The notes under the pieces are model-generated. The model ran no database searches. It worked only from the letters and a program-made list of their open reading frames with translations, and was not told the origin of the DNA. A program made the translations under genes and the position numbers. From the NCBI GenBank assembly GCA_009937185.1, contig JAACCY010000120.1, forward strand, positions 1-50,753: a DNA stretch of 50,753 nucleotides, given 5' to 3'. Shown piece after piece: positions 27,302 through 35,724 of the stretch. The DNA comes from Planctomycetia bacterium. GTDB lineage: Bacteria; Planctomycetota; UBA8108; UBA1146. Numbering within the stretch: position 1 is the first letter of the stretch; every line of letters starts with the position of its first letter.

Positions 27302-27985
27302 TCAGCGAATGTCGTGGATTCGCAGATCGGGCTGAAGAGCTTGCAGGGTCTGCAGTACTTCTTCTTGTCGAGTAGCATTTCCAATTCGCAAGTAACGCTC
27401 AAAACTCTTGATCGCAAGATCACGGCGTCCCTGCTTTAGATAAATACTAGCAACCCAGTAGTGTGGCTCTCCAAATGTGGGATCTATTGCAAGACACTCA
27501 TCGAGGTATTTCTTTGAAAGATCGAGACGATCCATTTCGATGTACAGCTGTGACAACTCAATGAGTGGTCCACTGAACTTTTGATCACCTGTGGCTTCGA
27601 TCAAATTAAGGTATGACTTCTCGGCAGCAGAATAACTTCCAATACCCTTGTAGATTTGAGCGGCAAGGTAATCGTACCTTGGATTATCAGGGTCGATGCG
27701 ACGGGCATTACGAACAGCACCCAACGCTTTTTCATGATCTTTTTTCTCCCAGTAATAACGAGCCAATCGTTCCTGATATCTCGGCTCCTTGGGGAAATCT
27801 CTGGCCAGCTTCTCATACTTATCGATCTTGACATCAACTATCGTCGATCGACTGTCTTCATCATTATCAGTAATGATCTGTTGGGAACTGGAGATCACTG
27901 TCTCAGTACTGGAGCAACCCCCCATGAGTACAAGAGTCACAAGCAGAAGTAGTCCTGCATTCAACATTGATTTTTTGGATGACAT
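27302..27985 (-). CDS. TPR-repeat lipoprotein
   Basis: 227 residues. The signal sequence ends in the lipobox LMGGC, so the mature protein starts at Cys and is lipid-anchored. After an acidic linker, tetratricopeptide repeats fill residues about 70-220: 'PRYQERLARYYWEKKDHEKALGAVRNA', 'PRYDYLAAQIYKGIGSYSAAEKSY' and 'GEPHYWVASIYLKQGRRDLAIKSFERYL'. These act as protein-interaction scaffolds. The ribosome site GAGAGGA lies directly before ATG 27985 and is fully contained in one arm of a 14-bp inverted repeat, so translation is likely controlled by the leader RNA. It is a single-gene unit between two terminator-like elements and the ykgJ-like gene. Confidence 0.85.
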   Translation of the reverse strand: MSSKKSMLNAGLLLLVTLVLMGGCSSTETVISSSQQIITDNDEDSRSTIVDVKIDKYEKLARDFPKEPRYQERLARYYWEKKDHEKALGAVRNARRIDPDNPRYDYLAAQIYKGIGSYSAAEKSYLNLIEATGDQKFSGPLIELSQLYIEMDRLDLSKKYLDECLAIDPTFGEPHYWVASIYLKQGRRDLAIKSFERYLRIGNATRQEEVLQTLQALQPDLRIHDIR

Positions 27986-28064
27986 TTTGAAATCCTCTCT
28001 CAGGGGTTTCTTCCCCTGCCAAATACATCGACGTAATCACGTCGTGGCTTGAGAGGATTTCAAA
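27986..28064 (-). ncRNA. Structured 5' leader sequestering the ribosome binding site (candidate cis-regulatory RNA)
   Basis: In the mRNA sense a perfect 14-bp closing stem (TTTGAAATCCTCTC at 28064-28051 with GAGAGGATTTCAAA at 27999-27986) encloses two perfect 6-bp hairpins: CGACGT/ACGTCG (28029-28044) and CAGGGG/CCCCTG (28001-28018). The result is a compact 79-nt three-way junction. The 3' arm of the closing stem holds the Shine-Dalgarno GAGAGGA and ends at the base before the ATG. This geometry is that of a riboswitch, protein-binding leader or RNA thermometer. I do not recognise it as a known class. The strand is inferred from the adjoining gene. Confidence 0.6.
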
Positions 28065-28109
28065 GAATTGGCGAGATGTGTGATTATGAGGCGAATAACC
28101 CCCCTCAAC

Positions 28110-28138
28110 TGAATATCCGGCACGTCTAATATCGACAA
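28110..28138 (-). promoter_or_regulatory. Candidate sigma-70 promoter for the TPR lipoprotein
   Basis: On the - strand TTGTCG (28138-28133) and TATTCA (28115-28110) are separated by 17 bp. Transcription would begin near 28103, about 40 nt before the structured leader. Confidence 0.35.
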
Positions 28139-28186
28139 ATATGTGCCTCTACATGAGCTTTGCAGAGAGGAGATCCTGGGAATCTC

Positions 28187-28600
28187 TTATTTTTTATCGG
28201 TCTGACCGATGCCTCGCCGCAATTCCGTAATCTCTTTGGCCGAGTATACGACACCCGTACCTGAACCGGGGCATTCCTCCACTACGTCGAGCCATTCGTC
28301 CATAGACTCCAGATTTTGTTTCCAGAATGGGAAAGTCTTACATTGGGTCGGCCGTGCGGGATATACGGTACAGCCATCTTCCCAGAAGATGCATTCATGA
28401 TTGGGCTTCTCAATCAGACTACGACGTCTCCCCACACGACGAACATACTGCCATTCAAAATCATCCGCGGTCATCTTCAAATGGTCTGCCATGGCCTGAA
28501 TTTCTTCATCATTGACCCAGACATAGCCCTCAATTTTGCAACAATGGCCACACTGGGTGCATTTGAATGGCAGCCCGTCTTTCCACCAAGGTTTGTTCAT
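28187..28600 (-). CDS. YkgJ-family cysteine cluster protein
   Basis: 137 residues with AGGGAGCTGAC before ATG 28600. The pattern 'FKCTQCGHCCKIEGYVWVNDEEI', then 'CIFWEDGCTVYPARPTQCKTFPFW' and a late Cys in 'VEECPG', is the UPF0153/YkgJ zinc- or iron-binding cysteine cluster. The precise function of this family is unknown. It stands alone on its strand and is divergent from the PEGA lipoprotein gene 112 bp away. Confidence 0.85.
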   Translation of the reverse strand: MNKPWWKDGLPFKCTQCGHCCKIEGYVWVNDEEIQAMADHLKMTADDFEWQYVRRVGRRRSLIEKPNHECIFWEDGCTVYPARPTQCKTFPFWKQNLESMDEWLDVVEECPGSGTGVVYSAKEITELRRGIGQTDKK

Positions 28601-28712
28601 GTCAGCTCCCTTTCGATCACCACGTTACTCTCGATCGTGACCCGACTCCAGTGAAGCGCTTTGTGAACCCTCTCTGCTGGAGTTACCATGTCTCCAGAGG
28701 AGAAGGAAACTC

Positions 28713-29174
28713 ATGACCAAAAAATTCACAATGCCAGCAAGACTAGGTTCGATTTTTCTATTCGTACTTTTGACATTCGCAGCAACCGGCTGCGTCGCCA
28801 AATCCCTTATCATCAAGTCGGATCCCGCCGGCGCCCGAGTCTTTCTCAATGGACAGGACAAAGGTACCACCCCAGCAACGATTCCATTTGATTTTTATGG
28901 GACGTGGGATCTACAGATCCGAATGGAAGAAAATGAACTTCGAGGAGTCAGGTCTCTGAAACCCATCCGCACCAAGATCGAGGTTTCTCCTCCGTGGCAC
29001 CAAAGGTTCCCTCTCGATTTCTTCACCGATGTTCTATTGCCAGGAACGATTGAGTTGGAACACACTTTTCAATACAAACTAGAGCAGCAAGACCTCGACG
29101 CCCTCAGTGATTCATTCCGAAATGTCGCTGAAGAAAATGGTGTCCGACTTCCGATAGACTCTTCCGGTGAGTAA
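28713..29174 (+). CDS. PEGA-domain lipoprotein
   Basis: 153 residues; GAGAAGGAAACTC precedes ATG 28713. The signal sequence ends in AATGC, a lipobox. Residues about 30-100 form a PEGA-like beta domain ('LIIKSDPAGARVFLNGQDKGTTPATIPFDFYGTWDLQI'), which is found in surface-layer and envelope proteins. The C-terminus is helical and polar. The last base of the stop is the first base of the murD start (TAATG), so expression is coupled to cell-wall synthesis. The role is unknown. Confidence 0.8.
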   Translation: MTKKFTMPARLGSIFLFVLLTFAATGCVAKSLIIKSDPAGARVFLNGQDKGTTPATIPFDFYGTWDLQIRMEENELRGVRSLKPIRTKIEVSPPWHQRFPLDFFTDVLLPGTIELEHTFQYKLEQQDLDALSDSFRNVAEENGVRLPIDSSGE

Positions 29175-30607
29175 TGAGCTCTCCGGGAAAACCGCCCCAA
29201 GTATTTGAAGTCCCTGACCGTAATCCCGGTCAACTCGAGGGACTGAACATCCTTGTTCTCGGACTGGGGGTTCATGGTGGAGGCACGGGGCTCATTCATT
29301 ACCTCCGCTCAAAGGGAGCACGTCTCACTATCAGTGATAGTGGCAACAAAGACGATCTTGATAAATCTCTTCAGGCCATTAAACACTGCTCCGAATCTAT
29401 ATACATCGGACCTCATGAAGAAGAACAACTCGAAGGTATCGATTGGGTCGTGGTCAACCCGGCCATCCCACCTCATGCCCCATTTCTGAAAAAAGTATTC
29501 AGTTCAGGTGTTCGAGTTGTCTCAGAGTTAGGTCTATTCCTCGCATGGTGTCCCCGAGAGTATCTGGCGGCTGTGAGTGGAACCAACGGCAAAAGTACGG
29601 TTTGTGAATTAACTCGCTCAATGCTCATTGCCTCTGGGATCCCTGCCGTAGCAGGAGGAAATCTGGGTGGCAGTCTTCTGAGTATGCTCGACGACGCGGA
29701 TCGACAGCTCCGGTGGATCGTGGAGATCTCTTCGTTTCAATTAGATCGTCTAGGCCCGCTCTGCCCGAGACCCTCCACTGTCGCTATTACTAACTTTTCG
29801 GAAGATCATCTCGATTGGCACGGAAGCCAAGATGCTTATCGCAGAGCAAAGTTTGAACTCCTTAAAAATCCGGACCCTTCTCCCGGCTGCGCCATACTTC
29901 CAGACACAGGTCAGTTCGGAATAGACTCAATATCTCAACTGGAAGACTTCGAAATCCTTCGATCTACAGGGGATGCCACCGACCCAAACGATTTAATCAT
30001 CCCTCAGCAAAACGATACTGAACTTTCAATTCCATATCGCCCTTCTCAAAGCTTGCAGGGATCCACTGGGCGAAAAAATGCACATATGGCAGCCACCCTT
30101 GCCCGTCACCTTGGCGCTTCCGAAGAAGGGATATCAGCCGCTATCCAATCGTTTTCCGGATTGCCTCATCGGTTCGAACATATCGCGACCATCAAGGATG
30201 TGACCTACATCGATGACTCCAAAGCCACCACACCCGATTCAGCGCAGTCCGCGCTCTCAAACTTATCCGGTAAGACCTATTGGCTTTGTGGAGGAAAGAG
30301 CAAAGGACTCTCTCTTCGTAAACTTTCTGAAACTGTCTCTGACAAGAATATCGAAATCCTTGGATTCGGATCCTCGAACCATGAATTGGAAGAAGCGTTC
30401 TCAGGAGTCGATTCGGGGAATTGCTTCCGCGGATTTGAAGATCTCGCAGCCGCATTTAAGATTGCTTCGAGCGAGGCGGCCCCTGGCGATACGGTTCTGT
30501 TGAGTCCGGGATATCCGTCCTTCGACCAATATCTTTCTTTCGAGGCACGAGGAAAGCATTTCAGAACACTGGTAAGCACCCTAGAAACTTATCCAAACGA
30601 GGCGTGA
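29174..30607 (+). CDS. murD: UDP-N-acetylmuramoylalanine-D-glutamate ligase
   Basis: 477 residues. MurD adds D-Glu to UDP-MurNAc-L-Ala with ATP in the cytosol. Signatures: a nucleotide-binding N-terminus 'ILVLGLGVHGGGTGLIHYL', ATP loop 'VSGTNGKSTVCELT' (usually GKT, here GKS), 'NFSEDHLDWHGSQDAY' (Mur ligase centre with 'AKFEL'), 'GLPHRFEHI', 'YIDDSKATTPDS' and 'LLSPGYPSFDQYLSFEARGKHF'. 'WLCGGKSKG' replaces the usual GGxDKG. The length is normal. Other mur genes are absent here, so it lies outside a dcw cluster. A peptidoglycan enzyme is consistent with current knowledge that Planctomycetota possess a wall. Confidence 0.93.
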   Translation: MSSPGKPPQVFEVPDRNPGQLEGLNILVLGLGVHGGGTGLIHYLRSKGARLTISDSGNKDDLDKSLQAIKHCSESIYIGPHEEEQLEGIDWVVVNPAIPPHAPFLKKVFSSGVRVVSELGLFLAWCPREYLAAVSGTNGKSTVCELTRSMLIASGIPAVAGGNLGGSLLSMLDDADRQLRWIVEISSFQLDRLGPLCPRPSTVAITNFSEDHLDWHGSQDAYRRAKFELLKNPDPSPGCAILPDTGQFGIDSISQLEDFEILRSTGDATDPNDLIIPQQNDTELSIPYRPSQSLQGSTGRKNAHMAATLARHLGASEEGISAAIQSFSGLPHRFEHIATIKDVTYIDDSKATTPDSAQSALSNLSGKTYWLCGGKSKGLSLRKLSETVSDKNIEILGFGSSNHELEEAFSGVDSGNCFRGFEDLAAAFKIASSEAAPGDTVLLSPGYPSFDQYLSFEARGKHFRTLVSTLETYPNEA

Positions 30608-30729
30608 ATTCGCCTCCTCTGACCGGATGATCCCGGTTGATCCTGACGAGGGCTGGACGACTACGGTTCCAGAGGTCAATGTAAGCGTGAAGATACCTTT
30701 TAGTGATCACCACCAGCGAGGAGGCCATG

Positions 30730-32103
30730 ATGGCCAAAGCCCATACCGTCTTCCTATGTCTGGAATGCGGATCCACCCATGAGAGATACATGGGCCGGTG
30801 CCCCGACTGCGGAACGTTCAATTCCCTCTCTGAACATAAAATCAAAGAAGATAAACCTGGACGAACAGCACCTCGCCTCTCTGGTGAAAAGAGTGAGGCC
30901 GTTCCCATCTCCGAAATCGAAGCACGTGAGGAAGATCGTATCGCCTCCGGACTCGGCGAAGTGGATCGAGTATTGGGAGGTGGCCTCGTTCCTGGAAGTG
31001 GAATATTGCTCTCCGGAGAACCGGGCATAGGAAAGTCGACTCTTCTACTCCAATTGGCCAACTCCGTCTCCAAAACTGAAGACGGAAAAAACAGATTCCT
31101 ATATGTCACTGGCGAAGAATCCGCAGTACAGGTCAAGCTGAGAGCAGACCGTTTAGGAGTCTCTGCAGAAAATCTGTGGCTTCTATCCGAATGTGATCTC
31201 GAGGCCATAGAACAGCAAGTCAAAGCAACTTCTCCCGCTGTTGTCGGCATCGACAGTATTCAAACCGTTCGTTGGGATGACCTCCCAGCCGGGGCTGGAG
31301 GAGTAGTACAGGTTCGAGAAGTCACATCCCGCTTGCTCGCCATGGCCAGAAAAGAAGGGTTCGCCCTAGTACTGGTCGGACACGTGACCAAAGACGGAAC
31401 CGTCGCCGGTCCTCGAACACTGGAACATATGGTCGATGGAGTTCTCCAATTCGAAGGCGAACGGGGGCACTCCTTAAGAATCCTTCGTGGTTTAAAAAAT
31501 CGATTTGGATCGACCGAAGAAGTCGGCATTTTCGAGATGCGATCCGATGGCCTGAGTGAAGTCGAAAATCCTTCCGGATTACTTCTTTCTGATCGATCGG
31601 TTTCTTCACCGGGATCTGCCACCGCTGCGATTCTCGAGGGAACTCGTCCCCTCCTTCTTGAAGTACAAGCATTGGTCAGCGCAGCGGCTCATGGATCTCC
31701 CGCAAGAAAATGCTCCGGAATCGACAGTGCTCGACTCTCGATGCTGGCGGCAGTCTTAGAAAAAAGATTAGGTGTCCCACTCGGAGGCTGTGATATCCAT
31801 GCGAACGTTGTCGGCGGCGTCAAGTTGAGGGGAACGGCAGGAGACCTGGCTCTCGCGGCCTCTCTTCTCTCGTCTTTTCATGATCGTCCACTACCTAGAG
31901 ATATTGTCTTCGCCGGAGAAGTAGGACTTCTGGGTGAAGTTCGCCCCGTTCCTGGGACAGGGCAAAGGCTTGAAGAATCTTCTCGACTCGGTTTCAAAAC
32001 AGCCTGCGTGGCTCCTGGAAGCCTTGAAGGATCCGGACCTACGGGAATGAAGATTCACGAAATTCCTGAACTCTCGCAGCTCGCTCGCAGGTTTGTCGAA
32101 TGA
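30730..32103 (+). CDS. radA: DNA repair protein RadA (Sms)
   Basis: 457 residues from ATG 30730 with AGGAGG 5 nt upstream; the adjacent ATG 30727 is too close to it. Domains: C4 zinc finger ('CLECGSTHERYMGRCPDCGTF'), RecA-like ATPase with Walker A 'GEPGIGKST', the RadA-specific 'LKNRFGSTEEVGIF', and a Lon-protease-like C-terminus ('ARKCSGIDSARLSMLAAVLEKR', 'GEVGLLGEVRPV'). It helps branch migration in recombinational repair. The stop overlaps the PAP2 gene (ATGA). Confidence 0.96.
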   Translation: MAKAHTVFLCLECGSTHERYMGRCPDCGTFNSLSEHKIKEDKPGRTAPRLSGEKSEAVPISEIEAREEDRIASGLGEVDRVLGGGLVPGSGILLSGEPGIGKSTLLLQLANSVSKTEDGKNRFLYVTGEESAVQVKLRADRLGVSAENLWLLSECDLEAIEQQVKATSPAVVGIDSIQTVRWDDLPAGAGGVVQVREVTSRLLAMARKEGFALVLVGHVTKDGTVAGPRTLEHMVDGVLQFEGERGHSLRILRGLKNRFGSTEEVGIFEMRSDGLSEVENPSGLLLSDRSVSSPGSATAAILEGTRPLLLEVQALVSAAAHGSPARKCSGIDSARLSMLAAVLEKRLGVPLGGCDIHANVVGGVKLRGTAGDLALAASLLSSFHDRPLPRDIVFAGEVGLLGEVRPVPGTGQRLEESSRLGFKTACVAPGSLEGSGPTGMKIHEIPELSQLARRFVE

Positions 32104-32930
32104 ATCAACAGTCGGTAGTTCCCCCCTCTCTCGATCCCTTAGATTTCAATGGACTACGAAACTGGAGCCTGCTCCTGTTTATCTCACTCGTCCTGTTTCT
32201 TTTCAGTTCTCGCCTTCCGATCAACTCACTCTCAGACAATATGGCTCATTCGACATGGATGAAATTCTACGAGGACAATGGAGAATCCACAGCATCCGGA
32301 TGGCCCGGTGAAACTCGATCGGCTCTCACCTTTGACGAGCAAATGATTTTGGAAGTTCGAAGAACATGGGATACACAAAACTCTGAGGAGGGGCTTGCCG
32401 GGTCAACTCTGAGAAACCTGCGATCTATCGCGGGAATAACGACTCACCTTTCAGAAGGATTTGCCGTCTTACTCGTTCTATTCTTGACATGGGGCATCAC
32501 TTATTGGAGACCTCAACTAAAACGGTTCCGAACGCCTCTGAAAGGGGCTTTAGCAGGCGCTATTTCAGCGGGAATCTTGGCACGATTATTGAAGATCGGC
32601 TTCGGAAGAGGTCGGCCTAATGAATTGATTTATCGATCATTCCCCGACTGGGAACCGATGTCTTTGGAAAACAACCATAACAGCCTACCTTCTGGTCATG
32701 CCACGGCGACTGGAGTACTCGTGATGCTTCTATCGATGCTGTTCCCTCGCTGGACACCCCTATGGTGTGTACTGGGAGTCTGGCTCTGCTCAACGCGAGT
32801 ATTCACCGCTGATCATTGGCCTTCCGATACCGTCATCGGATTCATTCTTGGAGCATTTTTTGTCGTTCTTTGGACTTCTATCCTTGAACGTCAGGAAGAA
32901 CGTAACCAAAGTTCGATTTCAAGCCGCTGA
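32100..32930 (+). CDS. PAP2-family membrane phosphatase
   Basis: 276 residues, coupled to radA by an ATGA overlap. About six transmembrane helices. The three PAP2 motifs are present: 'KIGFGRGRP' (K-x6-RP), 'PSGH' and 'TRVFTADHWPSD' (SR-x5-H-x3-D with Thr for Ser). Members hydrolyse lipid phosphates such as undecaprenyl diphosphate, phosphatidic acid or lipid A phosphate at the outer face of the inner membrane. A PMT-type glycosyltransferase gene converges on it, overlapping by 40 bp, which hints at lipid-carrier or lipid A modification. Confidence 0.88.
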   Translation: MNQQSVVPPSLDPLDFNGLRNWSLLLFISLVLFLFSSRLPINSLSDNMAHSTWMKFYEDNGESTASGWPGETRSALTFDEQMILEVRRTWDTQNSEEGLAGSTLRNLRSIAGITTHLSEGFAVLLVLFLTWGITYWRPQLKRFRTPLKGALAGAISAGILARLLKIGFGRGRPNELIYRSFPDWEPMSLENNHNSLPSGHATATGVLVMLLSMLFPRWTPLWCVLGVWLCSTRVFTADHWPSDTVIGFILGAFFVVLWTSILERQEERNQSSISSR

Positions 32931-34594
32931 CCATTTGAATAATTAAAGATCCTTTTAAACCATTGAAGAGTCGTTCTCTCTTCTTTTTCGAGAGCATTCG
33001 TTTCTTGGTTCTGTTCACCCACTCCATGAGCCTTGATCAACCAACCCGACCCTTCACGCTCTATCCACTCCATTGTCGACTCGAATGCAGATTGATTCGA
33101 TAAACGCTCAATCGTGTTCTCCCCGAGGACAGGGGTTCTGTCGAGAGTGAAAACGAGTGAAGGTTCGAAGTAACCCAAAGTCGTAACCGGAGACAAGGGA
33201 GATTCGCTGCTCTCAATCACCTTCTTCACTGGTCTTGCGATCTTGCACTCAGGTTCCAGTTTCCCCGCACCCAACAATAGGACTGAAAAACTGAGCGCTA
33301 GCAACATCGCACTTCCTCCAGGGCCCCTGAATGAACTAAATGCCGCTCCCGATCTCCAACAACTAATACTGATAACAGAGATGGCCATGCATCCTGTCGC
33401 GGGTAATGCCAACAATACAGAACTAGAAATATCATGAACGGCCCAAAGCCAGCCGACCGCGAGAAGTGTCAATAGTGATATGCATAGCCCCCGACCAAGG
33501 CGACCCGATGGAGAAGAGATCCAACCTTGAACCCCCTCTTCTTCATTCCGAGTCCAAATCCAAGCACAAGCTACAGCCACACCTGGAAATGCAGAAAGAA
33601 TGTAATGAGGCAATTTCGTGGCAACCAAAGTCATCAGAAACAATACCGGAAGAATTAGTCCGCAAAGAAGTAGCGCGATTTTTGAATCTTTAGAAAGTGT
33701 CCCTCTTCGAAGAACACCAGGGATTAACAATGCAGAAGCGGGTGCTGCTCCAAGAAGTAGAACGGGGATATAAAATGGGAGAGAGAAACTCCACCCGAGC
33801 CAGCCAGATCCACCGTGACTCTCTAAAGCCTCCGTTGATCTTTGAAGAACATGTCGCCCCAGCCCTAACCGAGCGAGTTCACCACCCGTCTCAATATTTG
33901 CTGGGATTCCCCAAGCGAGAAAAATACCGACCGCGATCATCGTTGCAATTGTAGATTCAACCCACCAACGACGATCGAGAGAGATCAAACTTCTTCCAAA
34001 CGCGGCAAAAAACAAAGATCCCAACCAGAAAGCGGCCAACCCTACCGGGCCTTTTGCCAACAAGGCCCATGACAAAGCCGCCGTCAAAATCCAAATATGA
34101 AACTTGTGGGGTCCCGATTGGATCCGATCCACCAATACTGCTAATGACACAGTAACTCCGGCGAGAAGTGTGCCATCTGCGGTTGCAGCCGTTCCTATGA
34201 ATAAAGGTAAAGGCATGCACCCCAGCAGAATCATTGCTCTTTTTCCGACTGCGAACCCGCCTAGATTTTTTCCGATATGAAATGTTGCAAGCAACATCAT
34301 TAGACTGCCCAGTACGGAAGGGATTCTGACAGCGAAGTCATTCGCTCCTAGGAGACGAATCCAAGGACTCATGCACCAATACACCAATGGCGGTTTATCT
34401 GGCCTCAACTCGCCGTCGAATCGTGGGACTAAGAAATCCCCCGTCTCGACCATTTCTACAGCCGCTCTCGAAAAACGTGGCTCGTCTCGATCCCAGAGAG
34501 TTGTCAGTGAAGCGACAAATAAATATAGAATCAGGAATTTTAACGCGGTCACGCCTATTCCAGATTTATCTTCGCTACCCAGCTCTTTCGCCAA
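32891..34594 (-). CDS. PMT/ArnT-like membrane glycosyltransferase (GT39/GT83 type)
   Basis: 567 residues if TTG 34594 is used (AAGGGAAAAGG upstream, 11 bp after the M48 stop). A longer frame from TTG 34642 has no clear ribosome site. 'LTTLWDRDEPRFSRAAVEMVETGDFLVPRFDGELRPDKPPLVYW' is the periplasmic loop 1 signature (DE motif) of lipid-sugar-dependent transferases such as ArnT. About 12 hydrophobic helices follow, then a C-terminal periplasmic tail. It would move a sugar from a polyprenyl-phosphate donor to lipid A, glycan or protein. The acceptor is unknown. It follows the M48 gene and may belong to the same transcript. Confidence 0.82.
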   Translation of the reverse strand: MAKELGSEDKSGIGVTALKFLILYLFVASLTTLWDRDEPRFSRAAVEMVETGDFLVPRFDGELRPDKPPLVYWCMSPWIRLLGANDFAVRIPSVLGSLMMLLATFHIGKNLGGFAVGKRAMILLGCMPLPLFIGTAATADGTLLAGVTVSLAVLVDRIQSGPHKFHIWILTAALSWALLAKGPVGLAAFWLGSLFFAAFGRSLISLDRRWWVESTIATMIAVGIFLAWGIPANIETGGELARLGLGRHVLQRSTEALESHGGSGWLGWSFSLPFYIPVLLLGAAPASALLIPGVLRRGTLSKDSKIALLLCGLILPVLFLMTLVATKLPHYILSAFPGVAVACAWIWTRNEEEGVQGWISSPSGRLGRGLCISLLTLLAVGWLWAVHDISSSVLLALPATGCMAISVISISCWRSGAAFSSFRGPGGSAMLLALSFSVLLLGAGKLEPECKIARPVKKVIESSESPLSPVTTLGYFEPSLVFTLDRTPVLGENTIERLSNQSAFESTMEWIEREGSGWLIKAHGVGEQNQETNALEKEERTTLQWFKRIFNYSNGQRLEIELWLRSS

Positions 34595-34605
34595 TGCCTT
34601 TTCCC

Positions 34606-35724
34606 TTACAACTTTTCGAGAGTACGCTTCACGCCTGCCCAATCGATGACGGGAGCAGTTCCGACACCCGAAGAAGTCTTCTTCGATTCCCTCAGTCGGA
34701 GTGATTCCTTAATTCTAGAAGATCTGATTAACGGATGAGGATGAGTGGAGAGCCAATCCGGAATCTCTATATTCTTCTGATCTGACAATCGCTCAAAGAA
34801 AGTAGACATCGCCATAGGGTCCCACCCTGCTGCGGTCATTATTTCTAATCCAACATCATCCGCTTCGCGCTCGTCGTCTCTACCGTAGCCACGATTGAGT
34901 ATTTGAAGAGCCGTTTCTCCTCCAGCGGCAAGAATCCCAGACATATCTCCGATCAACACCTGAAACGCCACAGCCGTTCCCGTCACTCTGGCCACCGATT
35001 TCAATCCATGTCGCTCAGTGGCATGAGCAAGTTCGTGCGCGAGAACAGCAGCCACTTCATCTGGCGACTCGGCCAGCTCAAGAAGTCCGGTGAATACCGT
35101 GATATATCCACCAGGAAGACAGTACGCATTCACTTCGGGGCTCACGATGAGAACCATTCTTGGCTCAATCTCATCGGAAGGAATGTATGGAGTCAACGAG
35201 TCCAATATTTCCTGCAGAGATTCAACGAGAATCCCATCTGAGACTTCTGTTTGCGACTCTATCATTTGATCATGAACAGACTCACCTATGACTTGATCAA
35301 CACTTATTGGAATCCAATCGATGACATTCTTAGATATCTGTCGCTCAAAAAATATGAGTGAACCAATGATGCCCACTGAAATTAACAACAAGAAAACATA
35401 GATCTGATTCTTCGATTTTTTTGTCTTATAAAGAATCTTCGCCATTTCTTGAAGTGAAGTTTCAAGATCAAGGGGGGCAACTTTTAAGATCTCTGTAAAT
35501 ACTTGCGGGTTTTTTGTCGAGAATCCGATCTCGGAAACTTCATCAAGAACATCTAAGCAAGTACCCACGACACTGGCTTCACAATGGTGCAAATCAAGAG
35601 CGTGTCGCTGCCCATCTTTTGAGATGAGGGTGACGACTCCACTCTTGATTTCCAACCGGGCGGGAGACCCTATTCCAAATTCACCCCCATGACCGGTGAC
35701 GTCAAAGTGATCGACTTCAACCAA
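34606..35724 (-). CDS. M48-family membrane metallopeptidase
   Basis: 372 residues from TTG 35724, overlapping the fdhA stop by 8 bp; no ATG exists before the conserved part. An N-terminal beta domain of about 90 residues is followed by one transmembrane helix (IYVFLLLISVGIIGSLIFF) and an M48 zinc peptidase domain with HELAHATERH (HExxH), the downstream 'EREADDVGLEIMTAAGWDP' (third zinc ligand Glu) and 'STHPHPLIRSSRI'. 'NAYCLPGGYITVFTGLL' is also typical. It resembles BepA/HtpX/LoiP-type envelope proteases. Its position behind fdhA seems a matter of transcription rather than of function. Confidence 0.87.
   Translation of the reverse strand: MVEVDHFDVTGHGGEFGIGSPARLEIKSGVVTLISKDGQRHALDLHHCEASVVGTCLDVLDEVSEIGFSTKNPQVFTEILKVAPLDLETSLQEMAKILYKTKKSKNQIYVFLLLISVGIIGSLIFFERQISKNVIDWIPISVDQVIGESVHDQMIESQTEVSDGILVESLQEILDSLTPYIPSDEIEPRMVLIVSPEVNAYCLPGGYITVFTGLLELAESPDEVAAVLAHELAHATERHGLKSVARVTGTAVAFQVLIGDMSGILAAGGETALQILNRGYGRDDEREADDVGLEIMTAAGWDPMAMSTFFERLSDQKNIEIPDWLSTHPHPLIRSSRIKESLRLRESKKTSSGVGTAPVIDWAGVKRTLEKL

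Noticed and set aside
28162-28196. Terminator on the + strand at the 3' end of the ykgJ-like gene
   Set aside because: A short GAGAT/ATCTC stem followed by TTATTTTTT exists, but no + strand gene leads into it and the A/T tract also encodes the ykgJ stop region.
30561-31250. 229-residue - strand frame opposite radA
   Set aside because: It is antisense to the highly conserved radA zinc-finger and ATPase coding region and has Ser/Arg-rich random composition.
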